From Sphingobacteriaceae bacterium (GTDB lineage Bacteria; Bacteroidota; Bacteroidia; Sphingobacteriales; Sphingobacteriaceae): a DNA stretch of 64,000 nt. The position numbers were made by a program, and so were the translations under genes. Every line of letters begins with the position of its first letter. The first letter of the stretch is position 1. Below, piece after piece: positions 45,379 to 55,002 of the stretch. The notes beneath the pieces are model-generated. The model saw only the letters and a list, made by a program, of their open reading frames with translations. It did no database searches and was not told where the DNA came from. The stretch spans positions 1 through 64,000 of the forward strand of contig CANHRG010000004.1 of the NCBI GenBank assembly GCA_947463785.1, in the 5' to 3' direction.

Positions 45379-46698
45379 ATGTCATCAGTAGAGACGAAAA
45401 CTTATGTTCCTTTCAAAGTAAAGGACATCACTTTGGCCGATTGGGGTCGTAAAGAAATTGAATTAGCAGAAGCAGAAATGCCGGGCTTAATGGCCCTACG
45501 CAAAGAGTACGGTGCTTCTAAACCGCTAAAAGGTGCCCGCATCGCCGGATGCTTGCACATGACCATCCAAACCGCTGTTTTAATTGAAACTTTAGTTGAA
45601 CTAGGTGCCGATGTAACCTGGTCATCTTGTAATATATTTTCTACCCAAGATCATGCCGCTGCTGCTATTGCTGCTGCCGGAATTTCTGTATATGCCTGGA
45701 AAGGCATGAATGCCGAAGAGTTTGACTGGTGTATTGAACAAACCTTATTCTTTGGAGAAGATCGCCAACCTTTAAATATGATTTTAGATGATGGAGGTGA
45801 TTTAACCAATATGGTTTTTGATAACTATCCTGAATTGATTTCAGGCATTAAAGGTTTATCTGAAGAAACTACAACCGGAGTGCACCGTTTATACGAGCGC
45901 ATGAAAAATGGCACTTTGCATTTACCGGCAATTAACGTAAACGACTCTGTAACCAAATCTAAATTTGATAACAAATACGGTTGCCGCGAATCCTTAGTAG
46001 ACGCTATTCGTCGTGCTACCGACGTGATGATGGCCGGTAAAGTGGCCGTTGTTGCTGGTTATGGCGATGTGGGTAAAGGTTCGGCCGACTCATTAAAAAA
46101 TGCCGGAGTTCGCGTAATTGTTACTGAAATTGACCCAATTTGTGCTTTACAGGCGGCTATGGAAGGTTACGAAGTGAAGAAATTCGCTGATGCCGTAAAA
46201 GAAGCAGATATCGTGGTAACAGCAACAGGTAATTGTGATATTGTACGTGGTGAACACTTCAAAACCATGAAAGATAAAGCCATTGTTTGTAATATCGGTC
46301 ACTTCGATAATGAAATTGACATGGCTTGGTTGAACAAAACGCATGGCAATTCCAAGGTAGAAATTAAACCACAGGTAGATAAATACACCATCGATGGTAA
46401 AGACATCATTGTTTTGGCTGAAGGCCGCTTGGTTAACTTGGGTTGTGCAACAGGTCACCCGTCTTTTGTAATGTCTAACTCCTTTACCAACCAAACATTG
46501 GCTCAATTGGAGTTGTGGTTGAATACAGATAAATACGAAAACAAAGTTTACACATTGCCAAAGCATCTAGATGAAAAAGTTGCGCTATTGCACTTGGAAA
46601 AAATCGGTGTAGAACTGGATGTTTTAACGCCAGAACAAGCTGAATACATTGGTGTTGCGGTTAACGGACCTTTCAAATCAGACGAATACCGTTACTAA
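45379..46698 (+). CDS. ahcY: Adenosylhomocysteinase
   Basis: AhcY hydrolyses S-adenosylhomocysteine to adenosine and homocysteine, using bound NAD+. The 439-residue protein has [54 protein letters not shown], the NAD-binding [19 protein letters not shown], and the C-terminal KSDEYRY that ends the family. Length is normal. It is monocistronic with its own promoter box and terminator. Confidence 0.97.
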   Translation: MSSVETKTYVPFKVKDITLADWGRKEIELAEAEMPGLMALRKEYGASKPLKGARIAGCLHMTIQTAVLIETLVELGADVTWSSCNIFSTQDHAAAAIAAAGISVYAWKGMNAEEFDWCIEQTLFFGEDRQPLNMILDDGGDLTNMVFDNYPELISGIKGLSEETTTGVHRLYERMKNGTLHLPAINVNDSVTKSKFDNKYGCRESLVDAIRRATDVMMAGKVAVVAGYGDVGKGSADSLKNAGVRVIVTEIDPICALQAAMEGYEVKKFADAVKEADIVVTATGNCDIVRGEHFKTMKDKAIVCNIGHFDNEIDMAWLNKTHGNSKVEIKPQVDKYTIDGKDIIVLAEGRLVNLGCATGHPSFVMSNSFTNQTLAQLELWLNTDKYENKVYTLPKHLDEKVALLHLEKIGVELDVLTPEQAEYIGVAVNGPFKSDEYRY

Positions 46699-46715
46699 TT
46701 TGAACTACTATTTCT

Positions 46716-46747
46716 AAAAAAGGGGCAACCAATGTTGCCCCTTTTTT
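46716..46747 (+). terminator. Terminator of ahcY
   Basis: GGGGCAAC and GTTGCCCC form a stem around CAAT, with six A before and six T after, 18 bp past the stop codon. Confidence 0.85.
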
Positions 46748-46850
46748 ATTTAGCTCAAAATCGGCAATCCATACTATTCATCCTTACTGAGCGTTATTAG
46801 GACTAATGAAGAACCTCTGAATTAGCTTAACCTATTTTAACACTCAACCT

Positions 46851-49559
46851 ATGAAAAAGTTTTATTTAGCCTTATTACTAATCTGTTGCACCCACCTGAT
46901 CTCTTATGGTCAAGGCTACAGTTTACTCAACAATAGTAATTATTCACCGGTAAATTCGGTGTTTTTTAACCCGGCAAAAATTGCCGATTCTAAACAAAAA
47001 ATACAGTTCAATCTCTTTTCCTTAAACATGTACATCGCCAATGATTATGCACGAATAAAATCATTCGGTGAAATCATTAAAACTGTACAAGGACAGGGAG
47101 AATTCAATCAAATTTTGGAAGTATTGCCTCAAAATGGATTGAACAAAAACATGGATTTCGGGCTTGAAACCCGTCTACCTTCCTTTGTAATCTCAATGGG
47201 AGGCAATCAAAGTATGGCTTTAACCAACCGGGCAAGGGTTTTGTTCAATGGGAATGAAATTTCAGAAAAGTTAATGCCCATTTTGATTGACGGCTTAGCC
47301 AAAACAGATCCTACCACACTTTCAAATGCGCAATTCGGATTAAGTTCAACAGCCTTTGCCGAAACAGGACTGAGCTATGCCAAACAATTCAACATCGCCG
47401 GAAAACATGGTTTCAAATTAGGCGTATCGGGTAAATACTTGTGGGGAGGTGGTAATGCCCAACTCATCAATAACCATACTAATGTTGATATTGTCGAAAA
47501 GCTTGTGGTTTCCCCAGGTTATACTACGATCGTAACCAATGGGGTAGACATTGTTGCTAATGTTTCGAACAGTATTCTACTTGATCCTGCCAATAATAAA
47601 ATAACTTGGAACACAATTGCCGATGGACGAGGACAAGGTTTTGGAGCAGACTTTGGATTTGAATACGAATTCAGACCCAAGTTTGCGAACTACCAATACG
47701 AAGTGGATGGCAAACAATTGACGGATCACAGCATGCCTCGTTATGCATTAAAATTGGGAGTGGCCGTAACCGACATGGGTTCTATCACTTATTCCAAGGG
47801 AAAATCTATTGCCTTATTAGACGCAACCCAAAATAAAGAGTGGACCAAATCACAGATTGACAATTTCAATTTGGCCGATTTAGAAGGTTCGTTGAATAAC
47901 GTATATCCCGGCAAGGTAACTTCTACCCTAAATTACAGGGCCAATCTGCCCAGCCGGTTAAACATCAACGCGGATGTCAAGGTTGCAAAGAATTTTTACA
48001 TCGCATCGAACTACATGGGTGCTCTTACTAAAAGCAAGGGCGTAATTGATCCTACCGGCAGATTGATCAGTATTGCACCTCGTATCGAAAAACCCGGATA
48101 TGAGCTCACTATACCGGTTACCTACTCTTCCCGCTTCCAAAAAACGCATGTAGGTATTGCAACCAGAACGGGTGGTTTTTTTATAGGTACCGATGATATT
48201 GGGGGAGCCATTGGCTTAGGGAAATGGACTTCCTTAAACATCTATGCAGGGCTCAATTTCGCTATTGGCAAAAAACGAGTTTCCGATAGAGACGGGGATC
48301 ATATCAGCGATAAACTAGATAAATGCCCTAAAATAGCCGGACCGAAAGAAAACGACGGTTGCCCTTGGCCCGATGTGGATAAAGATGGTATTCCGGATAA
48401 AGACGATGCCTGCCCTAATCTGGCAGGTCCGGCTTCAGCCCACGGCTGCCCAGATACCGATGGTGATGGCATTTCAGACCAAGGAGATAATTGCCCTACC
48501 ATTCCTGGGCCGATTGCCAGCCAGGGTTGCCCGGATGCCGATGGAGATGGCATTGCCGATAAAGAAGATTTATGTCCAACACTTCCCGGAAGCCGCGATG
48601 CAAAAGGCTGTCCAGATCGTGACGCAGACGGTATTCCGGATCGCGAAGATCAATGCCCTGATCTACCTGGTACTGTTGCCTTAAGGGGTTGTCCAGATCG
48701 AGATAAAGACGGAATTGCCGATGCCGAAGACCGTTGTCCGGATCTTGCAGGAACGCTTGCCTTAAAAGGATGCCCTGATCGGGATAACGATGGCATTGCC
48801 GATGCCGAAGATGCTTGCCCGGACATTGCCGGACCGATGTTGAGCAAAGGATGTCCAGATAGCGATAATGATGGTATTTTGGATAACGAGGATAAATGTC
48901 CTAGCTTGGCAGGACCTGCCTTATTCAAAGGTTGCCCGGACACCGATAAAGACGGAACACCAGATAGCGAAGATGCCTGCCCTAGCATAGCCGGACCAGC
49001 CATCTTCAAAGGCTGCCCCGATCGGGATGGCGATAGTATTCCGGATAGCGAAGATGCATGCCCGGAACTTCCAGGACCAGCCATTACCAAAGGTTGCCCA
49101 GATAAAGACGGCGACGGTATAGCTGACAAGGACGATAAATGTATCGATCAGGTTGGACCAGCATCTAATGGAGGTTGCCCAATTCTGGAGAAACCAACCT
49201 TAACCAAGGTTGAAGAGAAAATCATCTTCAAAGCCGTAGCAGATCTTCAGTTTGAAACTGGGAAATCTGTAATCAAGGCCTATTCTTACGACAGTTTAGA
49301 TGAACTGGCTGCCTTGATGGTTAAACGTCCAGAATTGACCTTGATCCTATCTGGTCACACCGATAATGTAGGTAAACCTGCATCCAACAAAGTATTGAGT
49401 TTGAAACGTGCACAGGCCGTGAAAAACTACTTGATGGATGCCGGCGTGGATGGCAGCAGGATTGCAGCGGTAGGTTATGGTAGCACCAAACCGATTGCCA
49501 GCAACAAAACGCCACAAGGCCGGGCTAAAAACCGAAGAGTAGAATTTAAAGTTAATTAA
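46851..49559 (+). CDS. OmpA-family outer-membrane protein with DUF5723-like barrel and thrombospondin type 3 repeats
   Basis: The 902-residue protein has a signal peptide (LALLLICCTHLISYGQG), a barrel domain at about residues 20-475 that resembles DUF5723 (SVFFNPAKIADSKQKIQFNL), eleven calcium-binding TSP3 repeats at residues 481-779, and a C-terminal OmpA domain at about 795-902 (ILSGHTDNVGKPASNKVLSL, AAVGYGSTKPIASNKTPQG) that binds peptidoglycan. It thus spans outer membrane, stalk and cell wall. The TSP3 units have a regular DxDGIxDxxDxCP...GCPD pattern. It is monocistronic, with a strong terminator at 49581. The type IX secretion system uses related proteins, but no such gene is adjacent. 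Confidence 0.88.
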   Translation: MKKFYLALLLICCTHLISYGQGYSLLNNSNYSPVNSVFFNPAKIADSKQKIQFNLFSLNMYIANDYARIKSFGEIIKTVQGQGEFNQILEVLPQNGLNKNMDFGLETRLPSFVISMGGNQSMALTNRARVLFNGNEISEKLMPILIDGLAKTDPTTLSNAQFGLSSTAFAETGLSYAKQFNIAGKHGFKLGVSGKYLWGGGNAQLINNHTNVDIVEKLVVSPGYTTIVTNGVDIVANVSNSILLDPANNKITWNTIADGRGQGFGADFGFEYEFRPKFANYQYEVDGKQLTDHSMPRYALKLGVAVTDMGSITYSKGKSIALLDATQNKEWTKSQIDNFNLADLEGSLNNVYPGKVTSTLNYRANLPSRLNINADVKVAKNFYIASNYMGALTKSKGVIDPTGRLISIAPRIEKPGYELTIPVTYSSRFQKTHVGIATRTGGFFIGTDDIGGAIGLGKWTSLNIYAGLNFAIGKKRVSDRDGDHISDKLDKCPKIAGPKENDGCPWPDVDKDGIPDKDDACPNLAGPASAHGCPDTDGDGISDQGDNCPTIPGPIASQGCPDADGDGIADKEDLCPTLPGSRDAKGCPDRDADGIPDREDQCPDLPGTVALRGCPDRDKDGIADAEDRCPDLAGTLALKGCPDRDNDGIADAEDACPDIAGPMLSKGCPDSDNDGILDNEDKCPSLAGPALFKGCPDTDKDGTPDSEDACPSIAGPAIFKGCPDRDGDSIPDSEDACPELPGPAITKGCPDKDGDGIADKDDKCIDQVGPASNGGCPILEKPTLTKVEEKIIFKAVADLQFETGKSVIKAYSYDSLDELAALMVKRPELTLILSGHTDNVGKPASNKVLSLKRAQAVKNYLMDAGVDGSRIAAVGYGSTKPIASNKTPQGRAKNRRVEFKVN
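48291..49187 (+). repeat. Eleven tandem TSP3-encoding units (81-bp period)
   Basis: The array is inside the OmpA-family gene. One unit of 29 codons is followed by ten units of exactly 27 codons. Each starts DxDG or DGDG and ends GCPD, with two Cys per unit (CP and GCP) except for changes in the last one. Unit DNA is similar but not identical, so this is an old protein repeat, though recombination between units could change copy number. Confidence 0.9.
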
Positions 49560-49580
49560 TCCCTACATCTATCTAACTGC

Positions 49581-49612
49581 AAAGCTGCCTCGAATTCGAG
49601 GCAGCTTTTTTT
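49581..49612 (+). terminator. Terminator of the OmpA/TSP3 gene
   Basis: AAGCTGCCTCG and CGAGGCAGCTT pair perfectly around a short AATT centre and are followed by a T run. Confidence 0.88.
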
Positions 49613-49649
49613 ATGTCATAAATATAGACCGATTACCGTCTTGGTTTGT

Positions 49650-49657
49650 TAATTTTG
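49650..49657 (+). promoter_or_regulatory. -7 promoter box of pdxJ
   Basis: TAATTTTG is an exact match ending 4 nt before the pdxJ ATG, which places the predicted transcription start at or within the start codon (leaderless candidate). Confidence 0.6.
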
Positions 49658-49661
49658 AAAC

Positions 49662-50384
49662 ATGACTAAGCTTTCGGTAAATATTAACAAGTTCGCTACC
49701 ATTCGTAATTCTAGAGGTGGGAATAACCCAAATCTGGTTCAGGTGGCAAAAGATGCCGAACGTTTTGGAGCAGAAGGTATTACTGTGCATCCACGGCCCG
49801 ATGAGCGTCATATCCGCTACCGCGATGTATACGATTTGAAAGCCGTTGTCAGTACAGAGTTTAACATCGAAGGAAATCCTAAAGAAAAAAAATTCGTGGA
49901 ACTAGTACTTGCAAATACCCCCACACAAGTAACCCTAGTTCCCGATGTTAGCGGACAGTTAACCTCCAACCATGGCTGGAACACCGTTGAAAATCAGACT
50001 TATCTTCAAGACATTATTGCTGAATTTCAGTCTGCTGGCATTCGGGTTTCCATATTTGTTGATCCCGACCTGAAAATGGTGGAAGCAGCAAGTACTACTG
50101 GAACAGATCGCATCGAGTTGTATACAGAGGCTTATGCCACAAATTTTCAACAAAACAAAGAACTGGCCATCAGGCCCTACCGGGATGCAGCTTTATTGGC
50201 ACAAAAACTTGGTCTCGGGTTAAACGCTGGCCACGACCTAGACCTACACAACCTCCGTTTTTTCGCTCAAAATATCCCTGATTTACAAGAAGTAAGCATT
50301 GGGCATGCCCTGGTTTGCGACTGTCTTTACCTCGGCATGGAGAATACCATTCAGCGTTACCTCCGCCAGCTGAATTCGAATTAA
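49662..50384 (+). CDS. pdxJ: Pyridoxine 5'-phosphate synthase
   Basis: PdxJ condenses 1-deoxyxylulose 5-phosphate and 3-amino-2-oxopropyl phosphate to pyridoxine 5'-phosphate. The 240-residue TIM barrel has LSVNINKFATIRNSRGG, ITVHPRPDERHIRYRDV, TLVPDVSGQLTSNHGW, RIELYTEAYATNF, GLNAGHDLDLHNL and the final VSIGHALVCDCLYLGME. Its product is the cofactor of Kbl, GcvP and the decarboxylase in this window. No Shine-Dalgarno sequence is possible if the promoter box is correct. Confidence 0.96.
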   Translation: MTKLSVNINKFATIRNSRGGNNPNLVQVAKDAERFGAEGITVHPRPDERHIRYRDVYDLKAVVSTEFNIEGNPKEKKFVELVLANTPTQVTLVPDVSGQLTSNHGWNTVENQTYLQDIIAEFQSAGIRVSIFVDPDLKMVEAASTTGTDRIELYTEAYATNFQQNKELAIRPYRDAALLAQKLGLGLNAGHDLDLHNLRFFAQNIPDLQEVSIGHALVCDCLYLGMENTIQRYLRQLNSN

Positions 50385-50456
50385 AATTGTGTAAAAATTT
50401 TACACAAAACAGCACAATTCACGTGCTGATTTCATCGCATTCAAAACCCAAAATAG

Positions 50457-50464
50457 TAACTTTG
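50457..50464 (+). promoter_or_regulatory. -7 promoter box of gcvP
   Basis: TAACTTTG is an exact match, 26 nt before the ATG at 50491. No glycine riboswitch-like structure is evident in the 106-bp gap. Confidence 0.55.
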
Positions 50465-50490
50465 CTGCATCAAAAAATTTCGCAATTTCC

Positions 50491-53376
50491 ATGAGCATCA
50501 ACGTAAACTACCAGGAAGAATTTAAGAACAGACACATTGCACCCGATGAGGCTTCAACCCAAGCCATGCTGAGAGCGGTTGGCGTACAGACCATAGATGA
50601 GCTGATTGAACAAACCGTTCCTGCAAATATTCGTCTGAAACAAGGCTTAAACCTACCGGCACCGCAAAGTGAGTTCGATTATTTGAATAATTTGAAGCAA
50701 ACTGCTTCTAAAAACAAGGTATTCAAATCGTTTATCGGGCAAGGTTATACCGATGTAATCGTTCCTGGTGTTATTCAGCGAAATATTTTGGAAAATCCGG
50801 GATGGTATACCCAATACACCCCATATCAAGCAGAAATTGCTCAAGGACGTTTGCAGGCTCTGTTGAATTACCAAACCATGGTACTCGACTTAACAGGGAT
50901 GGAAATTGCAAATGCTTCTTTATTGGATGAAGGTACAGCAGCAGCAGAAGCCATGTTTATGCAGTACAGCTTGCGCAAAAACGAAGATGCTAAGGTGTTT
51001 TTTGTATCTGAAGACGTTTATCCTCAAACCATTGACATTCTACGTACCCGTTCGGCACCTTATGGTATTGAACTGCGAATTGGCGATCACCGTACCGTTG
51101 AATTAACGGATGAAATGTTTGGCGCAATTGTTCAATATCCTGCTGGCAACGGTAGTGTTTACGACTACCGCGATTTTGCGCATAAAACACAACAGAAAGA
51201 CATCAAACTTACCGTAGTAGCCGATTTGATGAGCTTAACCTTGTTAACGCCTCCCGGAGAATGGGGTGCAGACATTGTAGTAGGTTCATCGCAACGTTTC
51301 GGTATCCCGATGGGATTTGGCGGACCACATGCAGCATTTTTTGCAACTAAAGAAGAGTACAAACGCTCTATGCCGGGCCGTATCATTGGTGTAACCATCG
51401 ACTCTGCAGGTAATTATGCTTTGCGTATGGCGCTACAAACCCGTGAGCAACACATTCGTAGAGACAAAGCAACCTCAAATATTTGTACTGCTCAGGCTTT
51501 ATTAGCCATTATGGCCGGAATGTATGCTGCTTACCACGGACCAAAAGGACTTAAAGCCATCGCAGATCGTATTCATGGTTTAACTGTGGTATTGGACAAG
51601 GCCTTGAGAGAATTAGGTTTTGAGCCCAAAAACAAGCATTACTTTGATACCCTAAGTGTTGATTTAGGCAATTTGGTGGATGCTGTGCATGCCGAGGCCT
51701 TGAACCATGAATTTAATTTGCACTACCAGGGTTCAATGGTGAGTATCACCATCGACGAAACTACCCGATTAGAAGATATCGAAATTTTAGCCAGAATTTT
51801 TGCCAAAGTAAAAGGTAAAACGGCAAATGATATCAATATACAAGCCCTTTCCGTTAACCTGAATCCTCAATATCCAGCCGAATTGGCAAGAAAATCAGCC
51901 TACCTGACTCACCAGGTGTTTAACTCTTACCATTCAGAGCATGAAATGTTGCGCTATATCAAATCGTTAGAAGCCAAAGATCTTTCACTTTGCCACTCGA
52001 TGATCGCTTTAGGTTCTTGCACGATGAAACTAAATGCCACTACCGAAATGATTCCGGTAACCTGGGCAGAGTTTGGTAAGATCCATCCATTTGCTCCTGC
52101 TGATCAAGTTGGTGGTTACATGCAAATTTTTGACGAATTGAACCGCTGGCTAAGTGAAATTACTGGCTTTGCAGCCATGAGTTTGCAACCAAATGCCGGA
52201 GCTCAAGGCGAATACGCAGGCTTGATGGTGATTCGTGCTTACCACATTGATCGCGGAGAGGGCCATCGCCATGTAGCCTTAATACCATCTTCAGCACACG
52301 GAACCAATCCAGCTTCAGCGGCTATGGCCGGTATGCAGATTGTGGTGGTAAAATGTGATGAAGCCGGTAACATTGATCTAACCGACCTAAAAGCAAAAGC
52401 CGAAGAACACAGCAAAAACCTTTCTTGTTTGATGGTTACGTACCCATCTACTCATGGAGTATTTGAAAAGTCAATCATTGAAATTTGCGACATTATTCAC
52501 CAACATGGTGGACAGGTTTATATGGATGGTGCCAATATGAATGCTCAGGTTGGTTTAACTAGTCCGGCAGCTATTGGTGCCGATGTTTGCCACTTGAACC
52601 TGCACAAAACCTTCTGTATTCCGCATGGTGGCGGCGGTCCGGGTATGGGTCCAATCGGTGTTGCTAAACACTTGGTACCTTTCCTACCGGGGCATAGTGT
52701 TGTTAAAATTGGTGGAGAAAAATCAATCCCTGCTGTATCTGCAGCACCTTGGGGATCTGCTTCTATCTTGCTGATTTCTCATGCATACATTTCCATGATG
52801 GGTGGCGAAGGCCTTACTGAAGCTACCAAAGTGGCTATTTTGAATGCAAACTACATTAAAGCCCGTTTAGAGAATCATTATCCAGTCTTATATTCTGGAT
52901 CAAATGGCCGTTGTGCACACGAAATGATTTTGGACTGTAGGGCCTTTAAAAACATTGGTATTGAAGTTACCGATATAGCGAAACGTTTAATGGACTATGG
53001 CTTCCACGCACCAACCGTTTCTTTTCCGGTTGCTGGAACACTAATGGTAGAACCTACCGAATCTGAGCCTAAGCACGAGTTAGACCGTTTCTGCGATGCG
53101 ATGATTGCCATTCGCCAAGAAATCGAGGCGATTGAAAAAGGCACATCAGATGCAAACAATAACCCATTGAAAAATGCTCCACATACCGCTGCAGTAATCA
53201 GCGGCTATAACTGGGATCGTCCATATAGCCGCCAACAGGCTGCATTCCCATTACCTTATGTAGCAGCAAACAAATTCTGGCCATCAGTTGGCAGAGTTAA
53301 TGACACCCATGGCGACCGCACACTAATTTGCTCTTGCCCTCCTTTAGAGGCTTATGCCGAGACTCAAGTAGCTTAA
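50491..53376 (+). CDS. gcvP: Glycine dehydrogenase (decarboxylating), P-protein
   Basis: GcvP decarboxylates glycine with PLP and passes the aminomethyl group to the H-protein lipoamide. The 961-residue single-chain form contains both halves: the N-terminal half with [20 protein letters not shown] and [12 protein letters not shown], and the C-terminal half with the PLP-Lys site in [20 protein letters not shown], a glycine-rich loop. Length is normal. H- and T-protein genes are not adjacent; LpdA from this window can act as the L-protein. A terminator follows directly. Confidence 0.96.
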   Translation: MSINVNYQEEFKNRHIAPDEASTQAMLRAVGVQTIDELIEQTVPANIRLKQGLNLPAPQSEFDYLNNLKQTASKNKVFKSFIGQGYTDVIVPGVIQRNILENPGWYTQYTPYQAEIAQGRLQALLNYQTMVLDLTGMEIANASLLDEGTAAAEAMFMQYSLRKNEDAKVFFVSEDVYPQTIDILRTRSAPYGIELRIGDHRTVELTDEMFGAIVQYPAGNGSVYDYRDFAHKTQQKDIKLTVVADLMSLTLLTPPGEWGADIVVGSSQRFGIPMGFGGPHAAFFATKEEYKRSMPGRIIGVTIDSAGNYALRMALQTREQHIRRDKATSNICTAQALLAIMAGMYAAYHGPKGLKAIADRIHGLTVVLDKALRELGFEPKNKHYFDTLSVDLGNLVDAVHAEALNHEFNLHYQGSMVSITIDETTRLEDIEILARIFAKVKGKTANDINIQALSVNLNPQYPAELARKSAYLTHQVFNSYHSEHEMLRYIKSLEAKDLSLCHSMIALGSCTMKLNATTEMIPVTWAEFGKIHPFAPADQVGGYMQIFDELNRWLSEITGFAAMSLQPNAGAQGEYAGLMVIRAYHIDRGEGHRHVALIPSSAHGTNPASAAMAGMQIVVVKCDEAGNIDLTDLKAKAEEHSKNLSCLMVTYPSTHGVFEKSIIEICDIIHQHGGQVYMDGANMNAQVGLTSPAAIGADVCHLNLHKTFCIPHGGGGPGMGPIGVAKHLVPFLPGHSVVKIGGEKSIPAVSAAPWGSASILLISHAYISMMGGEGLTEATKVAILNANYIKARLENHYPVLYSGSNGRCAHEMILDCRAFKNIGIEVTDIAKRLMDYGFHAPTVSFPVAGTLMVEPTESEPKHELDRFCDAMIAIRQEIEAIEKGTSDANNNPLKNAPHTAAVISGYNWDRPYSRQQAAFPLPYVAANKFWPSVGRVNDTHGDRTLICSCPPLEAYAETQVA

Positions 53377-53391
53377 ACTGAGCCATAACAT

Positions 53392-53424
53392 AAAAAAACC
53401 TGGGGTTTTGCTCCGGGTTTTTTT
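53392..53424 (+). terminator. Terminator of gcvP
   Basis: A run of seven A, CCTGG, a GGTTTTGCT loop, CCGGG and seven T form a stem with one G-T wobble, 16 bp past the stop codon. Confidence 0.8.
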
Positions 53425-53479
53425 ATGTCAATACGAAGTCAGAAAGAAAATAGATGTTTAAACATTTAATTTTAAAAAC

Positions 53480-53487
53480 TATATTTG
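53480..53487 (+). promoter_or_regulatory. -7 promoter box of the YceI gene
   Basis: TATATTTG matches the consensus exactly, 24 nt before the ATG at 53512, in an AT-rich leader. Confidence 0.55.
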
Positions 53488-53511
53488 AGTAATTAATCAA
53501 TAAACTGAAAA

Positions 53512-54111
53512 ATGAAAAAATTAATCTCAACCTTAGGTATCGCAAGTATTGCGCTGTTTTCCATGTCATTTATGGCGCCCATTAAACCGAGCAATTACAA
53601 AGTAGACACTCAAAAATCATTAGTTTCTTGGAACGGTAAAAAAGTTGCAGGCGAACACAGCGGAACCATTAAACTAAGTTCCGGTGAATTGAGTTTGGAA
53701 GGTACAAAATTAGCTAAAGGTTCATTTACCATGAACATGAACAGCATTAACTGTACCGATTTACAAGGCGAATGGGCCGATAAATTGGTAGGTCACCTAA
53801 AAGCTGACGATTTCTTTGGTGTAGAGAAATACCCTACCTCTACTTTTGTGATTACCAAAGTTAGTCCTGCAGCAGTTGGAACAATTAACGTTTCGGGTAA
53901 CCTGACTATCAAAGGTATTACTAAACCCTTGAGCTTCCCTGCAAGCCTATCTGTAAAAGGAAACACAGTAACCGCATCGGCTAAAGGTGTAAAAGTTGAC
54001 CGTACCAAATACGATATCCGTTATGGTTCAAAAAGCTTCTTCGACAGCATTGGCGACAAAGCTATTGATGATGAGTTTACCTTGGATATCACTTTGGTAG
54101 CCAGTAAATAA
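53512..54111 (+). CDS. YceI-family periplasmic lipid-binding protein
   Basis: The 199-residue protein has a signal peptide (ISTLGIASIALFSMSFMA) and the YceI lipocalin-like barrel: YKVDTQKSLVSWNGKKVAGE, GTIKLSSGELSLEG, and KSFFDSIGDKAIDDEFTLDI near the end. Family members bind isoprenoid quinones or other long lipids in the periplasm, although the ligand here is unknown. It has its own promoter box and a terminator, so it is monocistronic. Confidence 0.92.
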   Translation: MKKLISTLGIASIALFSMSFMAPIKPSNYKVDTQKSLVSWNGKKVAGEHSGTIKLSSGELSLEGTKLAKGSFTMNMNSINCTDLQGEWADKLVGHLKADDFFGVEKYPTSTFVITKVSPAAVGTINVSGNLTIKGITKPLSFPASLSVKGNTVTASAKGVKVDRTKYDIRYGSKSFFDSIGDKAIDDEFTLDITLVASK

Positions 54112-54134
54112 GTTAGTTTATAGTTTGTTTAGAG

Positions 54135-54165
54135 AGCCCTGTTCATTAGAGCAGGGCTTTTTTTT
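54135..54165. terminator. Terminator between the YceI gene and the MBL hydrolase gene
   Basis: AGCCCTGTTC and GAGCAGGGCT pair around ATTA with one wobble and are followed by eight T on the plus strand. The T tract runs into the stop codon of the convergent MBL gene. Confidence 0.8.
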
Positions 54166-54928
54166 ATACAATACGAAAACCTTGATCGTCAAAAGCGACC
54201 ATACTGGTGGCTTTGGTCTTGGCATGGTAATACAAGCAGGTCCAACCTTCAGCTGCGGCACGCTTTCCATAGCTTTCTCTCAATTCCATGGCAAAGCGTG
54301 GATCAAAATCGTATTTCGCCATAAATTTCCGAATCAACTGCTCGGGTTCAGGCAGCACATCGCCTCCAAAGAAATACGTCTCCTCACCTTCTCGGATCAG
54401 GAAAACCTGATGAAATTCGGTATGCCCACCCGTTTGCTCAAATGAGATCTGGGAATTTAGCGCTCCACTTCCTTCTACAAAACGAATACAACCACTACGC
54501 TGCACCACATCGAAAATATTCGTATCGTACGATTTAGAAGGTTTGCTGTATGCAGCTTCCCACTCCCCTCGTTGAATAACGTATTCTGCATTGGGAAAAC
54601 TAATTTCTAACCTACCCGACACTTCATTCACCATTCCACCCGCATGATCAAAATGTAAGTGCGACATCAGCACCAAGCTGACATCTTCGGGACTAAACCC
54701 AGCCTTGCGAATGTGTTGATGTAAATAAAGTTCATCTTGATCATCGCGGTAGCCTAAACCGGTATCAATTAAAATTAAATCGTTTGCGGTTTGCACTAAA
54801 AATGGACGGACATGAACAAATAAGGAAGCAGGTCTGTCTTTCGGATCGTGCATTTGAGGATCGAAAGGAATAAATTTTTTACTGCTGTCTACCGAATAAG
54901 AACCTTCGTATAAAGGGAAAATCTTCAA
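54164..54928 (-). CDS. MBL-fold metallo-hydrolase
   Basis: The 254-residue protein has the metallo-beta-lactamase metal motif SHLHFDHAGGMV, an upstream LILIDTGLG, GGHTEFHQVFLI with the further His ligand, and YFFGGDVLPEPEQL with the bridging Asp; a C-terminal CLYYHAK segment may hold the last His. Substrate is unknown; lactonases, quorum-quenching and glyoxalase-like enzymes share the fold. The start is TTG at 54928: an in-frame TAA lies five codons before it and the conserved LYEGSYSVD follows. No ATG is available. Confidence 0.88.
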   Translation of the reverse strand: MKIFPLYEGSYSVDSSKKFIPFDPQMHDPKDRPASLFVHVRPFLVQTANDLILIDTGLGYRDDQDELYLHQHIRKAGFSPEDVSLVLMSHLHFDHAGGMVNEVSGRLEISFPNAEYVIQRGEWEAAYSKPSKSYDTNIFDVVQRSGCIRFVEGSGALNSQISFEQTGGHTEFHQVFLIREGEETYFFGGDVLPEPEQLIRKFMAKYDFDPRFAMELRESYGKRAAAEGWTCLYYHAKTKATSMVAFDDQGFRIV

Positions 54929-55002
54929 TGCTGAATCTATTTAAAACTTGGCTTAGCCTACTGTTTTAAGTATATTTAAAGTCCTAAAACGTTGGCAAAG
55001 AT

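Noticed and set aside
48299-49129. Two long antisense open frames, repetitive and rich in Ser, Gly and Pro
   Set aside because: They mirror the 81-bp TSP3 units of the OmpA-family gene and have no signals of their own.
48291-49187. Regular tandem array considered as a CRISPR or non-coding repeat
   Set aside because: The period is an exact multiple of three, lies fully in frame within one gene and encodes calcium-binding TSP3 units; there are no spacers.
50385-50490. Glycine riboswitch ahead of gcvP
   Set aside because: The gap is short, AT-rich and has a promoter word 26 nt from the ATG, leaving no room for the tandem aptamer.
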